Shown: piece by piece, positions 48,591 to 58,488 of the stretch
How the letters are laid out: each line of letters opens with the position of its first letter
How positions within the stretch are numbered: the first letter of the stretch is position 1
Assembly: GCF_019392335.1 (NCBI RefSeq)
Contig: NZ_JAHXRQ010000001.1
Span: forward strand, 124,001-188,000
Source: Mameliella sp. CS4
Lineage (GTDB): Bacteria; Pseudomonadota; Alphaproteobacteria; Rhodobacterales; Rhodobacteraceae
DNA length: 64,000 nucleotides
Direction: 5' to 3'
Position numbers and translations under genes: made by a program
The notes under the pieces: generated by a model
The model's input: the letters and a program-made list of their open reading frames with translations, nothing else
What the model was told of the DNA's origin: nothing
Database searches by the model: none

Positions 48591-49808
48591 TCAGGACCGG
48601 TAGTCCGCGTTGATCTGGATGTAGCCGTGGGTCAGGTCGCAAGTCCAGACGGTGGCCTGCCCGGCGCCGAGGCCGATATCGACGTTGATGTCGATTTCCT
48701 GCCCCTTGAAATAGGTGGCGCCATCCTCTTCGCGGTAGCTTTCGGCGACCCAGCCTTCGCTGGCGACCAGGATGTCGCCAAAGCGGATTGTCAGCTTGTC
48801 CCGATCGGCGGCGGCGCCGCTCTTGCCCACGGCCATCACGATGCGGCCCCAGTTCGGATCCTCACCGGCGAGCGCGGTCTTGACCAGCGGCGAATTGGCG
48901 ATGGACAGGGCATGGGCGCGGGCATCGGCATCCGAGGCCGCGCCGGAGACATGCACGGTGACGAATTTCGTCGCCCCCTCACCGTCGCGGACAACCTGGT
49001 GCGCCAGGTCCAGCATCACGTTGTAGAGCGCCTGGGTGAAGTCGGCGTTCCAGGTCACATCGACCCCCGACGCCCCGGTCGCCGCCACCAGCAGCGTGTC
49101 CGAGGTCGAGGTGTCGCTGTCCACGGTGATGTTGTTGAAGGTCTTGGCGTTGAGTTCCGACACCAGCCCCTGCAGATCTGCCCGGCCGATGCGCGCGTCG
49201 GTGAAGATGTAGACCAGCATCGTCGCCATGTCGGGCGCGATCATGCCCGACCCCTTGGCGATCCCGGCAATCCGCACCGGTTTGCCATCGACGTCGATTT
49301 CCGCCGTCGCCGCCTTGGGGAAGGTGTCGGTGGTCATGATGGCGCGGGCGGCATCGGCCATGCCGTCGGACGACAGGGCGCCGTGCAGCTCGTCCAGCTT
49401 GGCGGTGATGCGATCATGCGGCAGACGTTCACCGATCACGCCGGTGGACGAGGTAAAGACGCGCGACGCGGGCAGGCCGGTGCCTGTCGCCACGGCCTCG
49501 CAAATGGCGGCGACAGAACCCTCACCGGCCTTGCCGGTAAAGGCGTTGGAGTTGCCCGAGTTGACGATGATGGCCGCGCCTTCGGCGCTGTCCGCGCCGA
49601 TCTTGGCCTGGCAATCCAGCACGTTGGCCGACCGCGTGGCCGAGCGGGTAAAGACCCCGGCCACCACGCTGCCGGGGTCGAGCAGCGCCAGCATCACGTC
49701 CGGGCGGCCCTTGTAGCGCACCCCGGCCTCGGCGATGGCGAACCTTGCGCCCCCGATGACCGGGAGCGCGGGAAAGTCTGCGGGTGCAAGCGGAGACCGG
49801 GGCGGCAT
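48591..49808 (-). CDS. argJ: Bifunctional ornithine acetyltransferase / N-acetylglutamate synthase
   Basis: Recycles the acetyl group in arginine synthesis. The product has 405 residues and is expected to cleave itself at the conserved KGSGMIAPDMATML site, before the Thr that becomes the nucleophile. Further family segments: SGNSNAFTGKAGEG, SSTGVIGERLPHDRI, DSDTSTSDTLLVAATGAS and LAGEDPNWGRIVMAVGKSGA. The start at 49808 is four bases after the parvulin stop, so the two genes are co-transcribed. Confidence 0.96.
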   Translation of the reverse strand: MPPRSPLAPADFPALPVIGGARFAIAEAGVRYKGRPDVMLALLDPGSVVAGVFTRSATRSANVLDCQAKIGADSAEGAAIIVNSGNSNAFTGKAGEGSVAAICEAVATGTGLPASRVFTSSTGVIGERLPHDRITAKLDELHGALSSDGMADAARAIMTTDTFPKAATAEIDVDGKPVRIAGIAKGSGMIAPDMATMLVYIFTDARIGRADLQGLVSELNAKTFNNITVDSDTSTSDTLLVAATGASGVDVTWNADFTQALYNVMLDLAHQVVRDGEGATKFVTVHVSGAASDADARAHALSIANSPLVKTALAGEDPNWGRIVMAVGKSGAAADRDKLTIRFGDILVASEGWVAESYREEDGATYFKGQEIDINVDIGLGAGQATVWTCDLTHGYIQINADYRS

Positions 49809-49812
49809 GGGC

Positions 49813-50685
49813 TTACTCCGACAGCAGGCCGAGGTTGTTCAGGACGGATGTGTCGATTTCCGTGAAATCGAGCCGCGTCACCTCACCTGCCTCGGCCTGT
49901 GCTTCGATGTAGGCCTGAACCGCGTCCTGCTTGAGCTTCTGCTCGATCGCGGGACGGACCTCTTCCAGCGCCGGGGCATCCATTGTCCGGGTCTCGTTCA
50001 GGGTGATGACGTGCCAGCCATAGCGCGTCTGCACCGGGTCCGAGACAGCGCCCGGCTCCATCTCGGCGACCGCGTCCTCAAACGCCTTGAGCATGCGGCC
50101 CTTGCCGAACCAACCCAGCGAACCGCCGTTCGGACCGGTCGGGCCGGTGGAGTTGGCGCGCGCCAGTTCCGCGAAATCGGCGCCGTCGGCCAGTTCCTGG
50201 ACCAGTTCCTTGGCCTTTTCCTCGGTCTCGACCAGGATGTGCGAGGCGTTGTATTCGACGCCCAGGTCGGCATCGACATAGTCGGCCTTGTAGGCGGCCT
50301 CGACGGCCTCTTCGGTCACGGCACCGTCGGCGACGGCCTGCATCGCCTCGGCCGCCAGCAGTTCGCGCTTTTCATTGTCCAGCGCCAGCTGCACGCGGTA
50401 GGTTTCCTCACTCTTGTCGGACTGGGCCAGGGTTTCATACTGGATCAGCCGTTCCAGCAGGCCTTCCCAGAGCTGGTCGGTCGGCGACTGCTGGAACCGC
50501 TCGGGCAGCGAGGCGCGCGCCATCAGCATGTGACCGAAGGTGATGTCCGTGCCATTGACGGTGGCGACAACGGTGTCGATCGTGATCTCGGCCGGCTTGT
50601 CGGCGTCGGCGTCCTGCGCCGCGACCGGCAGCGCAAGGGTCAGGGCGACCGCCGCAGCCGACAGTTTCATGAGGGTTTTCGACAT
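49813..50685 (-). CDS. Periplasmic parvulin-type peptidyl-prolyl isomerase
   Basis: Folding helper for exported proteins. The product has 290 residues with a signal peptide (MSKTLMKLSAAAVALTLALP, then VAAQ), an N-terminal helical SurA/PrsA-like domain, and a rotamase domain with YNASHILVETEEKAKELVQE and GGSLGWFGKGRMLKAFEDAV. The start at 50685 has GAGGAAG upstream; an ATG at 50733 would spoil the signal peptide. It is divergent from secA, a sensible pairing with protein export. Confidence 0.92.
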   Translation of the reverse strand: MSKTLMKLSAAAVALTLALPVAAQDADADKPAEITIDTVVATVNGTDITFGHMLMARASLPERFQQSPTDQLWEGLLERLIQYETLAQSDKSEETYRVQLALDNEKRELLAAEAMQAVADGAVTEEAVEAAYKADYVDADLGVEYNASHILVETEEKAKELVQELADGADFAELARANSTGPTGPNGGSLGWFGKGRMLKAFEDAVAEMEPGAVSDPVQTRYGWHVITLNETRTMDAPALEEVRPAIEQKLKQDAVQAYIEAQAEAGEVTRLDFTEIDTSVLNNLGLLSE

Positions 50686-50726
50686 CGGTTCTTCCTCTTG
50701 ATTCGGTGCCGCGTCCCTGGGCGGCG

Positions 50727-50755
50727 TTGACACTCTACAGCCGTCCCCTTACATG
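50727..50755 (+). promoter_or_regulatory. Putative secA promoter
   Basis: TTGACA at 50727-50732 and TACATG at 50750-50755, spacing 17, about 105 bp before the secA ATG. The -35 box is perfect and the -10 box weak. Confidence 0.4.
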
Positions 50756-50860
50756 CCCGAAAGGCTCTGCGAGGCCGGTCTTTTCGTTCCGTCATATGGC
50801 TCATGTGCGAGGCGGGCAAGCAGATGCCGCACTTGACGCTGGAAACAGGTACATCAGACC

Positions 50861-53593
50861 ATGCTTGGAAAAATCGCGCGTAAGGTATTCGGCACCCCGA
50901 ATGACCGTAAGATCAAGGCCACACGCCCGCTGGTGGAAAAGATCAACGCGCTGGAGCCGGAGTTCGAGAAGCTCGACGACGCCGATCTGATCGCCAAGAC
51001 CCAGGAGTTCAAGGAGCGCATCGCCAACGGCGAAAAGCTGGACGACCTTCTGCCAGAGGCCTTTGCCAATTGCCGCGAGGCCGCCAAGCGGGCGCTGGGC
51101 CTGCGCGCCTTCGACGTGCAGCTGATGGGCGGGATCTTCCTGCACCAGGGCAACATCGCCGAAATGAAGACCGGTGAGGGCAAGACGCTGGTCGCGACCT
51201 TCCCCGCCTACCTCAACGCGCTGACGGGCCGGGGCGTGCATATCGTCACCGTCAACGACTATCTCGCCAAGCGTGACGCCGAATGGATGAGCAACGTCTA
51301 CGGCGCCTTGGGCATGTCGACCGGCGTGGTCTACCCGCGCCAGCCCGACGATGAAAAGAAACAGGCCTATGCCTGCGACATCACCTACGCGACGAACAAC
51401 GAGCTGGGTTTTGACTACCTGCGCGACAACATGAAGTCCGAGCTGGACCAGATGTTCCAGCGCGATCACTATTATGCCATCGTCGACGAGGTGGACTCGA
51501 TCCTGATCGACGAGGCCCGGACGCCGCTGATCATCTCGGGCCCCTCCGACGACCGGTCCGAACTGTACCAGGCCATCGACAAGCTGATTCCCGAACTCTC
51601 GGAGGATCACTACACGGTCGACGAAAAGACCAGGAACGTCACCTTTACCGACGAGGGCAACGAGTACCTGGAACAGATGTTGCAGGCGCATGAGCTGCTG
51701 GAAGAGGGCCGGAGCCTCTACGACCCGGAAAGCACCACCGTCGTGCATCACGTCAACCAGGCGATTCGGGCGCACAAGCTGTTCACCAGGGACAAGGATT
51801 ACATCGTCCGCGACGGCGAGGTCGTGCTGATCGACGAATTCACCGGCCGGATGATGGCCGGGCGGCGCCTGTCGGACGGGTTGCACCAGGCGATCGAATC
51901 CAAGGAAGGCTGCGAGATCCAGCCCGAGAACGTGACACTGGCCAGCGTGACCTTCCAGAACTACTTCCGCCTGTATGAGAAACTGTCGGGCATGACCGGC
52001 ACCGCCTCGACCGAGGCCGAGGAATTCGGCCAGATCTATGGCCTGGGCGTGGTCGAAGTGCCCACAAACCTGCCGATTGCCCGGATCGACGAGGACGACG
52101 CCGTCTATCGCACCGGCACCGAGAAATACGCCGCCATCGTCGAGGAAATCCGCAAGGCGCATGAAAAGGGCCAGCCGGTCCTTGTCGGCACCACCTCGAT
52201 CGAGAAATCCGAAATGCTGAGCATGATGCTCAAGCAGGCGGGTCTGCCGCACAACGTCCTGAACGCGCGCCAGCACGAGCAGGAGGCGCAGATCGTCGCC
52301 GACGCCGGCAAGCTGGGCGCGATCACCATCGCCACGAACATGGCCGGGCGCGGCACCGACATCAAGCTGGGCGGCAACGTGGACTTTCAGGTAATGGAAG
52401 CCATCGCCGCCAACCCCGAGCGTCACCCCGACGAGATCCGCGCCGAGATCGAGGCACAGCACGACGCCGACGAACAGGCCGTCAAGGAGGCCGGCGGGCT
52501 TTTTGTCCTGGCCACCGAGCGCCACGAATCGCGCCGCATCGATAACCAGCTGCGGGGCCGTTCGGGCCGTCAGGGTGACCCGGGGCGGTCGTCCTTCTTC
52601 CTGAGCCTGGAAGACGACCTGATGCGCATCTTCGGCTCGGAGCGGCTGGAAAAGGTGCTGTCGGGCCTGGGCATGAAGGAAGGCGAGGCCATCGTTCACC
52701 CCTGGGTGAACAAGTCGCTGGAACGCGCGCAGGCCAAGGTCGAGGGGCGCAACTTCGACATCCGCAAGCAGCTGTTGAAGTTCGACGATGTGATGAACGA
52801 CCAGCGGAAGGTGATCTTCAGCCAACGCCGCGAGATCATGGAATCGCAGGACGTCAGCGAGATCACCACCGACATGCGTCACGAGGTGATCGAGGAACTG
52901 GTGGATGTCTATGCCCCGCCCAAGGCCTATGCCGACCAGTGGGACATGACCGGTTTGTACGCCGCCGTGCTGGAAAAGCTGGGCATGGACCTGCCGATCA
53001 TCGGCTGGGCCGACGAGGACGGCGTCGATCAGGACGTGATCCGCGAGCGGCTCGAAGAGGCCAGCGACGAGATGATGGCCGAAAAGACCGAGGCCTTTGG
53101 CCCGGACACCATGCGCCAGATCGAAAAGCAGGTGCTGCTGCAGACCATCGACGGCAAGTGGCGCGAACACCTGCTGACGCTGGAACACCTGCGCTCGGTC
53201 GTGGGGTTCCGTGGCTATGCCCAGCGCGACCCGCTGAACGAATACAAGAACGAATCCTTCCAGCTGTTCCAGAACATGCTGGACGGCCTGCGCGAGACTG
53301 TGACCGAGCAGCTCAGCAAGGTGCGCCCGATGTCCGAAGAGGAACAGCAGGCGATGATCGCCGAGATGCGCCGCCAGCAGGAAGAGATGCAGCGCCAGAT
53401 GGACCGCGCCGCCGCAAGCGCCGCCCCGGCGCCCTCTGCCGCCGTTCCCGCGGGCGATGCCCCGGCGCCCGAAGCCCTGGCCGAGGGGTTCGACGAGAAC
53501 AACCCCGAAACCTGGGGCAACCCGGGCCGCAACGACGCCTGCCCCTGCGGATCGGGCAAGAAGTTCAAGCATTGCCACGGTCGGCTCAGCTGA
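50861..53593 (+). CDS. secA: Preprotein translocase ATPase SecA
   Basis: Motor of the general secretion pathway at the SecYEG channel. The product has 910 residues: DEAD-type motor with [34 protein letters not shown], the preprotein-crosslinking domain, second ATPase half ([20 protein letters not shown]), and [20 protein letters not shown]. The C-terminal zinc-binding tail [20 protein letters not shown], which contacts SecB and lipids, is intact. A large alphaproteobacterial insertion is visible around 540-600 ([20 protein letters not shown]). It is divergent from the parvulin gene. Confidence 0.98.
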   Translation: MLGKIARKVFGTPNDRKIKATRPLVEKINALEPEFEKLDDADLIAKTQEFKERIANGEKLDDLLPEAFANCREAAKRALGLRAFDVQLMGGIFLHQGNIAEMKTGEGKTLVATFPAYLNALTGRGVHIVTVNDYLAKRDAEWMSNVYGALGMSTGVVYPRQPDDEKKQAYACDITYATNNELGFDYLRDNMKSELDQMFQRDHYYAIVDEVDSILIDEARTPLIISGPSDDRSELYQAIDKLIPELSEDHYTVDEKTRNVTFTDEGNEYLEQMLQAHELLEEGRSLYDPESTTVVHHVNQAIRAHKLFTRDKDYIVRDGEVVLIDEFTGRMMAGRRLSDGLHQAIESKEGCEIQPENVTLASVTFQNYFRLYEKLSGMTGTASTEAEEFGQIYGLGVVEVPTNLPIARIDEDDAVYRTGTEKYAAIVEEIRKAHEKGQPVLVGTTSIEKSEMLSMMLKQAGLPHNVLNARQHEQEAQIVADAGKLGAITIATNMAGRGTDIKLGGNVDFQVMEAIAANPERHPDEIRAEIEAQHDADEQAVKEAGGLFVLATERHESRRIDNQLRGRSGRQGDPGRSSFFLSLEDDLMRIFGSERLEKVLSGLGMKEGEAIVHPWVNKSLERAQAKVEGRNFDIRKQLLKFDDVMNDQRKVIFSQRREIMESQDVSEITTDMRHEVIEELVDVYAPPKAYADQWDMTGLYAAVLEKLGMDLPIIGWADEDGVDQDVIRERLEEASDEMMAEKTEAFGPDTMRQIEKQVLLQTIDGKWREHLLTLEHLRSVVGFRGYAQRDPLNEYKNESFQLFQNMLDGLRETVTEQLSKVRPMSEEEQQAMIAEMRRQQEEMQRQMDRAAASAAPAPSAAVPAGDAPAPEALAEGFDENNPETWGNPGRNDACPCGSGKKFKHCHGRLS

Positions 53594-53721
53594 CCCCGCG
53601 TGGCGGCCCCTGTCGGGCCGCCCGCCCGATTAAGGCCTCAATGACTCCGCCTGCGTGCCCAATGCGCGCCATGTTTACCTTTCATCCTGCAGGGTGAGAA
53701 CAAAGGACAGGAGTCTTCATC

Positions 53722-54696
53722 ATGGCCCGGCTTTCCAGCTATTTCCTCGGCGGTGCGACGCTGGTTTGCGCGCTCGGAACCGGCTACGTGATGCAATACG
53801 GCTTTGCCCTGCCGCAGTTCGGCGGCAAGGCACCTGAGACCAGGCTGGAAATCTCCGAGATCACCCAGACCTCTTCGGCGGTTGTCCTGCCGATGATCCC
53901 GGTGGACCGCCCGCCCGAGGCACAGCTGCCCGAGACAGCCGTGGTGGTCAAGGCGGCGGCAGAGGTCGACCTCCCCGAGGCCGATCTGCCCCAGGCACCC
54001 GCGGAAACCGGGTTTTCCTGCGACATGACGATGACCGCGACACCGACGGCGGGCGCGCTTGTCGACGTGGAACTGATCGCCCCCTGCCGCGCCAGCGAAC
54101 GGGTGACGATCCACCACCAGGGCATGATGTTCACCGAGGTGATGCAGCCGGACGGTTCGCTTTCCGTTTCGGTGCCCGCGCTGGCAGAAAAGGCCGTCTT
54201 CATCGCCAGCTTTGCCAGCGGCGAAGGCACGCTGGCCCGCACCGACGTCAGCTCTCTGCCTTTCTACGACCGTGTCGTCGTCCAATGGAAAGGCGAGGCC
54301 GGGCTGCAACTGCATGCCCGCGAATTCGAGGCCGGCTATTTCACCGAAGGGCACATCTGGGCCGCCCATGCCGGCAACCTGACCGCCGCCGCCAAGGGCG
54401 AGGGCGGCTTCCTGACCCGTATGGGCCACGCGGACACACCCGAGGCGCTGGTCGCCGAGGTCTATTCCTTCCCCGCCGGGACCGCCAAGCGCGGCGGAGA
54501 GATCCTGCTTTCGGTCGAGGCCGAGGTGACGGCAGGCAACTGCGACACCCAGGTCGAGGCGCAGACGCTGGAAATCCGCGACGGCGGCGATCTGCGCGCC
54601 CGCGACCTGACGCTGCAGATGCCCTCCTGCGAGGTCCTGGGCGACTTTCTGGTGTTGAAAAACCTTGTCGAAGACCTGAGTATCGCCGCCAGATGA
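53722..54696 (+). CDS. Membrane-anchored or exported protein of unknown function (324 residues)
   Basis: Not recognised as a named family. It starts MARLSSYFLGGATLVCALGT, an uncleaved-anchor-like hydrophobic segment, followed by a Pro/Glu-rich linker (about 50-95) and a beta-rich remainder (CDMTMTATPTAGALVDVELI, VTIHHQGMMFTEVMQPDG). Three cysteines in the mature region (CDMT, APCRAS, PSCEV) could make disulfides in the periplasm. It follows secA and is followed after 21 bases by the OmpA-fusion gene, with which it probably forms an operon and acts in the envelope. The ATG has an AGGAG upstream. Confidence 0.75.
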   Translation: MARLSSYFLGGATLVCALGTGYVMQYGFALPQFGGKAPETRLEISEITQTSSAVVLPMIPVDRPPEAQLPETAVVVKAAAEVDLPEADLPQAPAETGFSCDMTMTATPTAGALVDVELIAPCRASERVTIHHQGMMFTEVMQPDGSLSVSVPALAEKAVFIASFASGEGTLARTDVSSLPFYDRVVVQWKGEAGLQLHAREFEAGYFTEGHIWAAHAGNLTAAAKGEGGFLTRMGHADTPEALVAEVYSFPAGTAKRGGEILLSVEAEVTAGNCDTQVEAQTLEIRDGGDLRARDLTLQMPSCEVLGDFLVLKNLVEDLSIAAR

Positions 54697-54717
54697 CAGG
54701 CGGGTGACGGGGACTTC

Positions 54718-56271
54718 ATGTCGATCAGTCGTGCGGCGGTATTCGCCGCACTTTTCATTTTCATGCAGGCCGGTTTCGCCCTGGCGCAGGACATCACGCT
54801 GAAATCGCGCGATGGCAGCATCGCCCTGTCGGGCACGCTGCTGGGGTTCGACGGCGAGTTCTACCGGATCGAGACGCGCTTTGGCGAATTGACCGTGGAT
54901 GGCTCGGGCGTGACCTGCACCGGCGTCGGCTGTCCCTCCCTGACCGACTATGTCGCAGAGGTGACGATTTCCGGCTCCGCCAGTGTCGGCCACGGGCTGA
55001 TGCCTGCCCTGGTCGAAGGCTTTGCCGCCCGCAGCGGGTTGCAGGCAGAGCGCATCGGAACCGCCAAAGGAACGGTCTATGCCCTGCGCAAACCGGGCGG
55101 GCGTGTCCTGGGGCGTTTCACCTTTCGCGTTACCAACACCGACAGCGGTTTTGCCGACCTTCTGGCGGATGAGGCCGACATCGTCATGGCCCTGCGCGAG
55201 ATCCGCCCCGAAGAGGCCGCGCGCGCCCGCGCGGCGGGTCTGGGCGACCTGACGGCGCCGAACCGCTCTCGCGTGCTGGCGCTGGATGCGGCGGTGCCAA
55301 TCGTCTCGCCCCGAAATCCGGTTGACCGGCTGTCGATCTCGCAACTGGTCGATGTACTCTCCGGACAAATCACCAACTGGGCCGACCTCGGCGGTCCGGA
55401 TGCGCCGATTACCCTGCACCTGCGGGGCGAAGGATCGGGCATGGTTCAGGGGCTGCAGGACAGGCTGCTGCGCCCCGCGCGCCTTGACCTGGTCAAGGCC
55501 GCCCGGCGCCACGACAGCAACACCGCGCTTGTCCGGGCCGTGGCGGGCGATCCCTTCGGGTTGGGGCTTGCCAGCTATGCCGAGACGGGCGTGACCCGTC
55601 CTTTGGCGCTGGTGGGGGCTTGCGGCTTTACCCTGCGGGCCGCGCGGCGCAGCATCAAGACCGAGGACTACCCGCTGACCGCGCCGATGTTCCTTTACAT
55701 CCCCGCGCGCCGCCTGCCCAAGCTGGCCCGCGATTTCCTGGTCTATGCGCACGGGTCGTCGGCCCAGATCACGATCCGCGAGGCCGGATTCATCGACCAG
55801 GCCCCCGAGGAGGTTGCGCTGGACCTGCAGGGCGACCGCCTGGCCAATGCCATCGCCGTGGCGGAGGGCACAGAGGGGCTGTCGGCCTTGCAGGACATGG
55901 TGGCGACGCTGGGTCCGATGCGGCGCCTGACGACCACCTTCCGGTTCGAGACCGGATCAACCAAGCTGGATGCGCAGTCGCGGTCCAACGTCCTGGCGCT
56001 GGCCCGCGCGCTGGAGGCCGGCGGCCACGACGGTCGGGAGCTGGTCTTTGTCGGGTTCTCGGACGGGGTCGGACCGGCCGCGGCCAATCTCGACATCGCG
56101 CGACGACGGGCCGAGGCGGTGCGCTCAGCGGTGGAGGCTGCCGCGGAAACGGCCGACCTGGATCGCGTGCAGATCAGCGCGCGCGCTTTTGGCGAGGCCC
56201 TGCCGATGGCCTGCGACGACAGCGCCTGGGGGCGCCAGGTGAACCGGCGCGTCGAGGTCTGGGTCCGGTGA
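54718..56271 (+). CDS. Substrate-binding (PstS-like) domain fused to an OmpA peptidoglycan-binding domain
   Basis: A 517-residue exported protein (signal MSISRAAVFAALFIFMQAGF, then ALAQ). The middle (about 75-370) resembles a type-2 periplasmic binding protein: ISQLVDVLSGQITNWADLGG, LRGEGSGMVQGLQDRLL and SIKTEDYPLTAPMFLYIPAR are PstS-like. The C-terminal 120 residues are an OmpA domain (TTFRFETGSTKLDAQSRSNV, FVGFSDGVGPAAANLDIARR and RRVEVWV), which should hold the protein to peptidoglycan. The combination suggests a wall-anchored sensor or scavenger of phosphate or another anion. The ligand is not determined. Confidence 0.85.
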   Translation: MSISRAAVFAALFIFMQAGFALAQDITLKSRDGSIALSGTLLGFDGEFYRIETRFGELTVDGSGVTCTGVGCPSLTDYVAEVTISGSASVGHGLMPALVEGFAARSGLQAERIGTAKGTVYALRKPGGRVLGRFTFRVTNTDSGFADLLADEADIVMALREIRPEEAARARAAGLGDLTAPNRSRVLALDAAVPIVSPRNPVDRLSISQLVDVLSGQITNWADLGGPDAPITLHLRGEGSGMVQGLQDRLLRPARLDLVKAARRHDSNTALVRAVAGDPFGLGLASYAETGVTRPLALVGACGFTLRAARRSIKTEDYPLTAPMFLYIPARRLPKLARDFLVYAHGSSAQITIREAGFIDQAPEEVALDLQGDRLANAIAVAEGTEGLSALQDMVATLGPMRRLTTTFRFETGSTKLDAQSRSNVLALARALEAGGHDGRELVFVGFSDGVGPAAANLDIARRRAEAVRSAVEAAAETADLDRVQISARAFGEALPMACDDSAWGRQVNRRVEVWVR

Positions 56272-56283
56272 TCCCGCGCAGCG

Positions 56284-57048
56284 TCAGAGCAACCCTTCGC
56301 TGCGGAAGCTCAACTCTCGCGATTTTCCGATCACAAGGTGATCGTGCAGCGTGATGCCCAGCGCATCGGCGGCCACCTGTATCTGCGCAGTCATGTCGAT
56401 ATCCGCCTGGCTGGGCGTGGGGTCGCCCGACGGGTGGTTGTGTACCAGGATCAGCGCCGAGGCGTTAAGCTCCAGCGACCGTTTCACCACCTCGCGCGGG
56501 TAGACGGGCACATGATCGACCGTGCCGCGCGCCTGCGGCTCGTCGGCGATCAAAACGTTCTTGCGGTCGAGAAACAGGATGCGGAACTGTTCGGTATCGC
56601 GATGGGACATGGTGGTCTGGCAATAGTCGATCAACGCGTCCCAACTGCTGACCACCTGTTTGCGCAGGACCCGCGAGCGCGCCAGCCTATGCGCCGCCGC
56701 CTCGACGATCTTGAGTTCCGTCACGACGGCTTCGCCGACGCCGTTGACTTCTTTCAGGCGATGCAGGGGCGCCGAGACGACACCGTTGAAATCCCCGAAG
56801 GTTTCCAGCAACAGCCGCGCCAGAGGCTTGACGTCCCGCCTAGGAATAGCCCGGAACAGCACAAGCTCCATCAGCTCATAATCCGGCAGGGCCTCGGCGC
56901 CGCCGATCAGGAACCGTTCGCGCAGGCGCGCTCGGTGGTCCCGGATATAGGACGGCAGCTTTTGCGCGCCCGGACCGGGCCGGGCAAGTGCCTCGTCATG
57001 ATCGAAGAGGGCAGCCTGGGAATCGGAGAAATGCGGGCCTCGGGTCAT
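56284..57048 (-). CDS. radC: RadC family JAB/MPN-domain protein
   Basis: A 254-residue protein. An N-terminal helix-hairpin-helix part (LPDYELMELVLFRAIPRRDV, LKEVNGVGEAVVTELKI) is followed by the JAB/MPN domain with ILVHNHPSGDPTPSQADIDM, which holds the metal-binding HxH and downstream Asp. The old DNA-repair assignment of RadC is doubtful; biochemical role unknown. The start is placed at 57048 (MTRGPHFSDSQ), with AGGA eight bases upstream; 57057 is an alternative. The frame stays open further up but only through the palindrome cluster. Confidence 0.9.
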   Translation of the reverse strand: MTRGPHFSDSQAALFDHDEALARPGPGAQKLPSYIRDHRARLRERFLIGGAEALPDYELMELVLFRAIPRRDVKPLARLLLETFGDFNGVVSAPLHRLKEVNGVGEAVVTELKIVEAAAHRLARSRVLRKQVVSSWDALIDYCQTTMSHRDTEQFRILFLDRKNVLIADEPQARGTVDHVPVYPREVVKRSLELNASALILVHNHPSGDPTPSQADIDMTAQIQVAADALGITLHDHLVIGKSRELSFRSEGLL

Positions 57049-57110
57049 GTCCGACATCCTGGCCCGCTTCGGTGAACAGAGAGTTAACGCGTCATCCAAG
57101 GGGGGAGGGT

Positions 57111-57174
57111 CAAGGCGCTTCAAAGCGCCTTGCACGCGATTTCGAAATCGCGTGAAGCCCGTTCCAACGGGCTT
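57111..57174. repeat. Three abutting palindromes (locus B)
   Basis: A 22-base palindrome with arm CAAGGCGCTT (57111-57132), a perfect 22-base palindrome with arm CACGCGATTTC (57133-57154) and AAGCCCGTTCCAACGGGCTT (57155-57174) follow one another with no bases between. They lie downstream of dnaJ and upstream of radC, both on the minus strand, and probably end the dnaKJ transcript. Confidence 0.88.
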
Positions 57175-57258
57175 TTCCACCCTCGGCCCAGGGTTTCGCC
57201 CGTGATCTGACCGTAACCTCCACTGGAGGTTACGCCGCGCGATGCGCGGTGAGTCAGA

Positions 57259-58407
57259 TCACCCCTTCATCGAATCCCAGAAATTCTTCACCGAGGTGAA
57301 GAAACTGTGCGATTCCGGGTTGTTGTCCTCGGCCAGCGATTCGAACTCGCGCAGGAGCTCCTTTTGCTTCGAGGTCAGGTTCACCGGGGTCTCCACCGCC
57401 AGTTCGATGAACATGTCGCCACTTGCGCCGCCGCGCAGGGCGGGCATGCCCTTGCCACGCAGGCGCATCTGGCGGCCAGACTGGCTGCCCGAAGGGATCT
57501 TGACCCGGCTGCGGCCACCGTCGATCGTCGGCACCTCGATGTCGCCGCCCAGCGCCGCCACGGTCATGGCAACCGGCACGCGGCAATGCAATTCGGCGCC
57601 GTCACGTTCGAAGATCTTGTGCGGCTCGACCTCGATGAAGATGTAGAGGTCGCCCGGAGGACCACCGCGCATCCCGGCCTCACCTTCGCCTGCAAGGCGA
57701 ATGCGCGTGCCGGTTTCGACGCCCGCGGGGATATTCACCGACAGGGCGCGTTCCTTTTGCACCCGGCCTGCGCCGCCACAGGAGTTGCAGGGGTTCTTGA
57801 TGATCTGGCCCAGGCCCGAACAGGTCGGACAGGTCCGTTCGACCGTAAAGAACCCTTGCGTCGCGCGCACCTTGCCCAGGCCCGAACAGGTCGGGCAAGT
57901 GGTCGGTTCCGCCCCGCCTTCGGCGCCGGAGCCCTGGCATTCGTCACATTGGATCGAAGTCGGCACCTTGATGGTCTTTTGCAGACCGTTGTACGCCTCT
58001 TCCAGCGTCACGCGCAGGTTGTAGCGCAGGTCGGCGCCGCGCGCGGCGCGCTGGCGCCCGCCCTGGCGGCCTCCCATGAAATCGCCGAAGAGATCGTCGA
58101 AAACGTCGGAAAAGGCGCTGGCGAAATCGGCATTGCCGCCCCCCATGCCGCCGCCGGGACGCGGGCCGCCGCCCATGCCGCCTTCGAAGGCCGCGTGACC
58201 GAAGCGGTCATAGGCCGCCTTCTTGTCGGCATCCTTCAGGACGTCATAGGCCTCGTTGGCCTCCTTGAACTGCGATTCGGCCTCCGGGTTGTCGGCGTTG
58301 CGGTCCGGGTGCAGCTCCTTGGCCTTCTTGCGGTAGGCTTTCTTGATCTCGTCTGCCGTGGCACCGCGCGCGAGGCCGAGTACGTCGTAATAGTCTCGTT
58401 TGGACAT
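57259..58407 (-). CDS. dnaJ: Chaperone DnaJ (Hsp40, type I)
   Basis: Co-chaperone of DnaK. The product has 382 residues: J domain ([23 protein letters not shown] in ELHPDRN), Gly/Phe-rich linker ([18 protein letters not shown]), four zinc-finger repeats [24 protein letters not shown] and CNSCGGAG, and the C-terminal substrate-binding domains. It lies 81 bp after dnaK on the same strand, separated by a hairpin that may lower its expression relative to dnaK. Confidence 0.97.
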   Translation of the reverse strand: MSKRDYYDVLGLARGATADEIKKAYRKKAKELHPDRNADNPEAESQFKEANEAYDVLKDADKKAAYDRFGHAAFEGGMGGGPRPGGGMGGGNADFASAFSDVFDDLFGDFMGGRQGGRQRAARGADLRYNLRVTLEEAYNGLQKTIKVPTSIQCDECQGSGAEGGAEPTTCPTCSGLGKVRATQGFFTVERTCPTCSGLGQIIKNPCNSCGGAGRVQKERALSVNIPAGVETGTRIRLAGEGEAGMRGGPPGDLYIFIEVEPHKIFERDGAELHCRVPVAMTVAALGGDIEVPTIDGGRSRVKIPSGSQSGRQMRLRGKGMPALRGGASGDMFIELAVETPVNLTSKQKELLREFESLAEDNNPESHSFFTSVKNFWDSMKG

Positions 58408-58435
58408 GGTCGTCCTCCTCGTTGCGGAACGTCAT

Positions 58436-58464
58436 GGGGCCGGCCCGGTGTCCGGACCGGCCCC
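58436..58464 (-). terminator. Hairpin between dnaK and dnaJ, likely attenuator
   Basis: GGGGCCGG (58436-58443) pairs with CCGGCCCC (58457-58464), and inside them CCGG (58445-58448) pairs with CCGG (58452-58455) around TGT, with one mismatch between the stems. No T-run follows in the direction of dnaJ, so partial rather than full termination, or mRNA stabilisation of dnaK, is more likely. Confidence 0.6.
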
Positions 58465-58488
58465 AGATTGGTTCCGAGGGCGCTGGCC

